Source of the DNA: an uncultured Verrucomicrobiae bacterium
GTDB lineage: Bacteria > Verrucomicrobiota > Verrucomicrobiia > Limisphaerales > AAA164-E04
DNA length: 64,000 bases
Direction: 5' to 3'
NCBI GenBank assembly: GCA_951813855.1
Contig: OX638380.1
Location: forward strand, 2,300,876 to 2,364,875
Every line of letters starts with the position of its first letter. The stretch's first letter is position 1. Positions 60,506 to 64,000 of the stretch are shown piece after piece. A program made the translations under genes and the position numbers. The notes under the pieces are model-generated. The model made no database searches. It was not told the DNA's origin and worked only from the letters and a program-made list of their open reading frames with translations.

Positions 60506-61701
60506 ATATATATAATAGAACCTAGTAAAATAACAATTGAGGCCAACAGTAATAACGGTAATTTCTTGGAGCGGTTAATTTCAGCAATGATGGCTTCAGC
60601 TCTTTTTTTGGTCAATTCACCATCCGCACCCACATAATAATGCACTTCGCCTCCCCGTATGTTTTTAGCATCCGGATCCGTATAATCTCTTACTAATGTC
60701 GCGGGTTTGTCATATTCCTCGATTAACTCGTAGTTCACATTGTTTTCAAATCGGAATTCCAGATCCTTCAATCTGTAGATCATTCTGTTCGTATCTGAAT
60801 TGGACACTCTCTCAGAAGTCACAATATTTGGGAGCCATATATCGTAATCTGTATAATGCATCCAATCTTTCGCACGTGCTTCTTTAGTTTTTCTTCCGTC
60901 CATCGAGCTGTCTAACATATATACAGGTGCAAACCCATAGTCTGGATCCAGATGCAACTCTATCTTGCGTTTAGGCACTGCTTCCCTGTCCTTTGCCAGC
61001 TCGCTAATTATAGAATCGACAACATCTTCGTTCATTGGACTTGCAGATAACGATTTACGCTCTTCGTTTATATCCAACGTGTTTCTGAATAGAATGAAAT
61101 AATCTGGCACAACGCATTTTAGTATTATATTACCGTCCGATTCATACACCCTAACAGATTCTCCTTTTTTTAGCAGATGTTCTAGGCGAGAACCAAAATA
61201 CGGAAAATCTTGCATATATGCACCATTTTCAGGGACGTGCACACCTGCATAGTGCAAATACATCAAAGAATTAATCCTATACCACACGTTTGCGTTACTG
61301 AAAGGATCATGAATAGATATTTTCGCTGGTTGCATAACTTCCCTTTCATCTGGATAACCATCATAGTATTTCTTCCCGTCAAAGGATTTCTCGTATTCTA
61401 ATGTAGCTCCATCATGATGCACGTAATGTTTGATTCTGAATTTTCCGTGTTCCACCCAAACTACAACTTTGGCGGGTGCATCATGATAGGCATTAGCTAC
61501 ATGAGTGTGTTCTAATTCCAACTTGACATCTAAAAATGCTTTTGAAATTTTGCTATGTAAATCTTGTATTTCTTGATGAAACTGTGCGATTAGAGAAGCA
61601 CTAGCATCAGCATCCTCCTGAATTTGACTAATAGCGCCATTGCATAATAATAATGATGCCAACAAGATCCACACTCTACTGGGATTAGTCATCCTGATCA
61701 T
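60493..61701 (-). CDS. Secreted/tail-anchored protein (LolA-like fold possible)
   Basis: 402 residues. Signal peptide RVWILLASLLLCNGAIS, beta-rich middle (AKVVVWVEHGKFRIKHYVHH, LEYEKSFDGKKYYDGYP), DIWLPNIVTSERVSNSDTNR, a C-terminal hydrophobic helix LPLLLLASIVILLGSIIYIW and two final lysines. Topology predicts an exported domain anchored by its C-terminus. Paralogous to the 59426 gene and overlapping it, so the two are co-translated. No enzyme motif was seen. Confidence 0.7.
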   Translation of the reverse strand: MIRMTNPSRVWILLASLLLCNGAISQIQEDADASASLIAQFHQEIQDLHSKISKAFLDVKLELEHTHVANAYHDAPAKVVVWVEHGKFRIKHYVHHDGATLEYEKSFDGKKYYDGYPDEREVMQPAKISIHDPFSNANVWYRINSLMYLHYAGVHVPENGAYMQDFPYFGSRLEHLLKKGESVRVYESDGNIILKCVVPDYFILFRNTLDINEERKSLSASPMNEDVVDSIISELAKDREAVPKRKIELHLDPDYGFAPVYMLDSSMDGRKTKEARAKDWMHYTDYDIWLPNIVTSERVSNSDTNRMIYRLKDLEFRFENNVNYELIEEYDKPATLVRDYTDPDAKNIRGGEVHYYVGADGELTKKRAEAIIAEINRSKKLPLLLLASIVILLGSIIYIWKK

Positions 61702-61729
61702 TACCTAACGTGGCAGCTCTCCTGTGCAA

Positions 61730-62899
61730 CTAATGCCTTGATGTGTATTTACCAACAAGAAACGAAATACATATTCCCATAATCAAGAAGCATCCAAACG
61801 ATATATTGAACAAATCCGTCTTCCCATCTCGCATAACCAAAGCAGCGCCGGTCCATATTCTACGAAACGATTCAATGGACATCATGCGTACCGAAGCAGA
61901 AATGCCATCCATGTATAGTAAATTGTCTCGTGTTACATCTATCACAAGCAAATAAGTGCCTGTATCTGGAGTATTACCATCGATATGTACTATTACAGGC
62001 TTTTTCATTTCCATCAGTTTCTTCATAGATATCCATAATAATTCCGCATTATCTACATATATGCTAGCTAATCGTTGCAAAGATGCCATAGTATACGGAT
62101 ATTCTTCATTGTTTTCCGAAGTATAGCTGTTCATGAGTTGGGAGTAATTCACATGTTTGCCAACAATACTTAGATAGCAATACATCACGTTATATCCAGA
62201 GTTTTCTGGAATTCTCCATATAACATCATCGATTTCTGATGTGTTCCCAGACGCGGCATTCAAAAATATGCTATGTAAAACAAATAATTTTGCAATGCGA
62301 TTTGAAACAGATCCGTTAATAAAAACAAACGAGAACTTTTTGCACAATAAAAACAGTAAGACCAAACATTCGAGAGATAGTATATATGGCGCTGAAGAAT
62401 ATATCCAAGACATCAAGATCTGATTTATATCACGACTGTTGACAATGACATAACCACTCCAGAAATCTGGCAGGCGAGATAATCGGCCCTGCTGTCGAAG
62501 AGATGTAGTCCCGTCAAGCAAATAGAAATATTCACTGTCCGTTCTATAAATTACAACATAATGATTGTTAAACAATGCAATTGCCGGTAGATTAACTACG
62601 CTTATATCTTTTCCACTGTAATATCGTATTTCCGTACTTAACCCCAATCTATTGGCTGTCTTGTTCAATGACGACAAAGATACGCCTTGTTTATCCATTC
62701 TATCATACCCAAGGTCTTCATACGTGATATCGGATTTTCCCGATAAAACAGAAAACATCAATAGGGCATTAGGACCACATACATATCTATTGTGCATGGA
62801 ATTCGTTGAGCCATTAGAAGACGCAGCATACATCATACGCTCATTAATGACAAAAAGCGAAACGAAAATTAAAAGTGGCGCATTTAATATGTAACCCAT
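61730..62899 (-). CDS. Tandem C39-peptidase-like membrane protein
   Basis: 389 residues from ATG 62899. An upstream start at 63043 would overlap the lipoprotein gene by about 100 bp. N-terminal helix LLIFVSLFVINERMMYAAS. First papain-like C39 domain with C in RYVCGPNALLMFSVLSG, H in NNHYVVIYRTD and D in YLLDG; a helix SAPYILSLECLVLLFLLC; then a second C39-like domain in which Cys is replaced (SGYNVMYCYLSIVG) and His is replaced (TGTYLLVIDV). Final helix GCFLIMGICISFLVG. C39 domains cleave leader peptides of exported peptides. Without an ABC transporter here, the substrate is unknown. Confidence 0.78.
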   Translation of the reverse strand: MGYILNAPLLIFVSLFVINERMMYAASSNGSTNSMHNRYVCGPNALLMFSVLSGKSDITYEDLGYDRMDKQGVSLSSLNKTANRLGLSTEIRYYSGKDISVVNLPAIALFNNHYVVIYRTDSEYFYLLDGTTSLRQQGRLSRLPDFWSGYVIVNSRDINQILMSWIYSSAPYILSLECLVLLFLLCKKFSFVFINGSVSNRIAKLFVLHSIFLNAASGNTSEIDDVIWRIPENSGYNVMYCYLSIVGKHVNYSQLMNSYTSENNEEYPYTMASLQRLASIYVDNAELLWISMKKLMEMKKPVIVHIDGNTPDTGTYLLVIDVTRDNLLYMDGISASVRMMSIESFRRIWTGAALVMRDGKTDLFNISFGCFLIMGICISFLVGKYTSRH

Positions 62900-62939
62900 T
62901 GGGAAATCGAGATATGGATTGTATAAATCACAATTGCGT

Positions 62940-63224
62940 TCATTCCACAGACAGGTGACCATCATCATGAATAATGATCTTTTTTCCGGATTCGAGCTCG
63001 GGAACTTCTTGCAAGTATCCCTTGGCAACCAAATCTTCGACACTACTCGGGAATTTGTAATTGTGGTCGGAATAATGCTTTAATACAGCCCTATTCACTT
63101 CCGAAATTAAATCTTGGTCCGACTTTTCCACCGGATTCGTTGCCTGCTTCCCACATGCAACTCCGAACATCACAAGAATCAATGTTACAACCAACACTTT
63201 GATACATGCATTCATTGGATTCAT
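62940..63224 (-). CDS. Small lipoprotein
   Basis: 94 residues. Lipobox at the end of the signal peptide (LVMFGVAC|GKQ, Cys about residue 24), then a short soluble domain (DLISEVNRAVLKHYSDHNYK, FPSSVEDLVAKGYLQEVPEL, KKIIIHDDGHLSVE). This soluble part resembles the C-terminal portion of pseudopilins. It lies upstream of the C39-like protein on the same strand, 40 bp away, probably in one transcript. Function unknown. Confidence 0.78.
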   Translation of the reverse strand: MNPMNACIKVLVVTLILVMFGVACGKQATNPVEKSDQDLISEVNRAVLKHYSDHNYKFPSSVEDLVAKGYLQEVPELESGKKIIIHDDGHLSVE

Positions 63225-63701
63225 TTATTTAGCGAATCGTAGGCATTTGTAGCTGTCGCACGCCGACAATCTGACGCCGTCACAGCGTAGAGAAGCAGGA
63301 AATGCACTGTTAAACCAGTCGGGAAAGTGAAAACCTCGTTGACCGTGAACGTACGGGTATGCATGCCGCGCTTCGCTGTCCGCATTACGACACTGCCGAA
63401 ATGATATCCTGACGCGAAGTGCGGGGTCTGCGATGCTATCGGTGCAAACCCTGTAGAAAGGTAACTGCCTACGTATGCGAGCTGTCTTTTGATGCCAACA
63501 GTTTTCATTCCTGAATTTCCCGTTACCCGCCTCATCGCTCCTGCCGCCGCGCCATCCGGCGACGGTTCCAGTTCCGACGCCGGCCAGCCTAGCGGGATTC
63601 GTCCGCCGCAAAGTAAAGGGCTTTCCGTTCCTGAAATCGTGTGATCATCTATTCGCTAACCCTGTTGCCTATCAGTCAGATAGTTGCGTCGTCGTAACAA
63701 A
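63221..63701 (-). other. Uncertain region between lipoprotein and Cys-rich gene
   Basis: About 480 bp, more GC-rich than both neighbours. Two overlapping minus-strand frames are open (ending at 63221 and 63225). The better one reads GIKRQLAYVGSYLSTGFAPI and MHTRTFTVNEVFTFPTGLTV. Neither resembles a family I know. It may be a small unknown gene, a decayed gene or a leader. I do not call a CDS. Confidence 0.4.
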
Positions 63702-64000
63702 CTACCAAGTTGCGTCATAGTAACACGTTTCCGTTCTCGCCCAACAATGGTACTTTCCGTCGCAACAGGATCTATCGCCTACCGGCTTGGTTTCCTCTAA
63801 TCCATTGGAGATTGGCAGGACTATCTCTCCCTCACAGACATCATCGCCATACTCAGAACATTGTTTGAAGATCGTCCCAATGCATTGACCAGCCCCGAAT
63901 AGCGTTCCAGCCTCTTCGTCAGAAACAGGAACTCCGTAGCTCGACATGGACATCGCTCCCATAACATGATGAGCGACAACTCCGACGACAACCAGAAACA
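63702..64000 (-). CDS. Cys-rich secreted protein, cut by the window edge
   Basis: The open frame runs off the right end of the window. The first visible residues FLVVVGVVAHHVMGAMSMSS look like the hydrophobic end of a signal peptide, so the ATG at 63962 is probably internal. The mature part has about eight cysteines (AGQCIGTIFKQCSEYGDDVC, RSCCDGKYHCWART, ETCYYDATW), suggesting a disulfide-bonded exported protein. No family recognised. Stop TAG at 63702-63704. Confidence 0.65.
   Translation of the reverse strand, partial: FLVVVGVVAHHVMGAMSMSSYGVPVSDEEAGTLFGAGQCIGTIFKQCSEYGDDVCEGEIVLPISNGLEETKPVGDRSCCDGKYHCWARTETCYYDATW

Noticed and set aside
42035..63476. A 16-base match (GTAACTGCCTACGTAT) between about 42040 (complement) and about 63461.
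   Set aside because: One match of this length is expected by chance in a window of this size, and no similarity extends beyond it.
63225..63611. A 128-residue minus-strand gene starting at 63611.
   Set aside because: It overlaps another open frame over most of its length, and its R- and Cys-scattered composition with no motif looks like a shadow.

Overview
The window looks like a PVC-group, probably Verrucomicrobiota, chromosome segment. The evidence is the set of H-X9-DG pseudopilin genes with verrucomicrobial-type leader segments, the SxtJ/DUF5989 pair, and many ISAzo13 ('Rhodopirellula-type') transposases. This assignment is inference from family content. No 16S gene is present. One tRNA-Phe(GAA) is.

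Layout. 0-16.6 kb is ordinary, mostly intact, GC-rich DNA: an IscA/ErpA-type Fe-S protein, tRNA-Phe, a lipoate-ligase-family protein, a cluster of duplicated and decaying pseudopilin genes, SxtJ + DUF5989, an FAD dehydrogenase, a three-gene DUF262 / DUF3696-ATPase / unknown operon that looks like anti-phage defence, a type IA topoisomerase with a repeat-rich zinc-ribbon tail, and a Xer recombinase. 16.6-19.5 kb holds an IS110 element with a hairpin-rich leader (possible bridge RNA) and the wreck of a second IS110 transposase. 19.8-31.1 kb holds a pseudopilin, GtrA, and a PIG-V-like membrane glycosyltransferase split by an 8,250-bp 'Russian doll' of insertion sequences (three ISAzo13 copies inside one another, plus an IS630 and an IS4/DruA-fusion element). 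Every junction can be read, and removing the guests restores the reading frames.

31.2-44.3 kb is a second mobile zone. It contains two diverged, oppositely oriented copies of an uncommon four-gene transposon (zinc-ribbon-like protein, DDE transposase, ExeA/TniB-like ATPase, TOPRIM primase-like protein), remnants of further copies, a DruA (DUF4338)-ISAs1 fusion transposase, and a broken IS21 istAB. 44.47-54.43 kb is another nest: hybrid and nested ISAzo13 copies carrying an ISNCY-like element (6-bp duplication) and an IS66 (8-bp duplication). 54.6-56.2 kb is an IS10-like element with a 9-bp duplication.

56.3-64.0 kb is different. It is visibly AT-rich and all on the minus strand, and encodes a large membrane protein with a helical C-terminal domain, two paralogous signal-peptide/tail-anchored proteins, a tandem C39-peptidase-like membrane protein whose second domain has lost its catalytic residues, a small lipoprotein, and a Cys-rich secreted protein cut by the window edge. 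Its function is unknown.

Most mobile-element genes carry a single nonsense codon or a one-base homopolymer indel, while most host genes are intact. The mobile fraction therefore looks expanded and decaying, although assembly or sequencing error in homopolymers cannot be excluded from the sequence alone.
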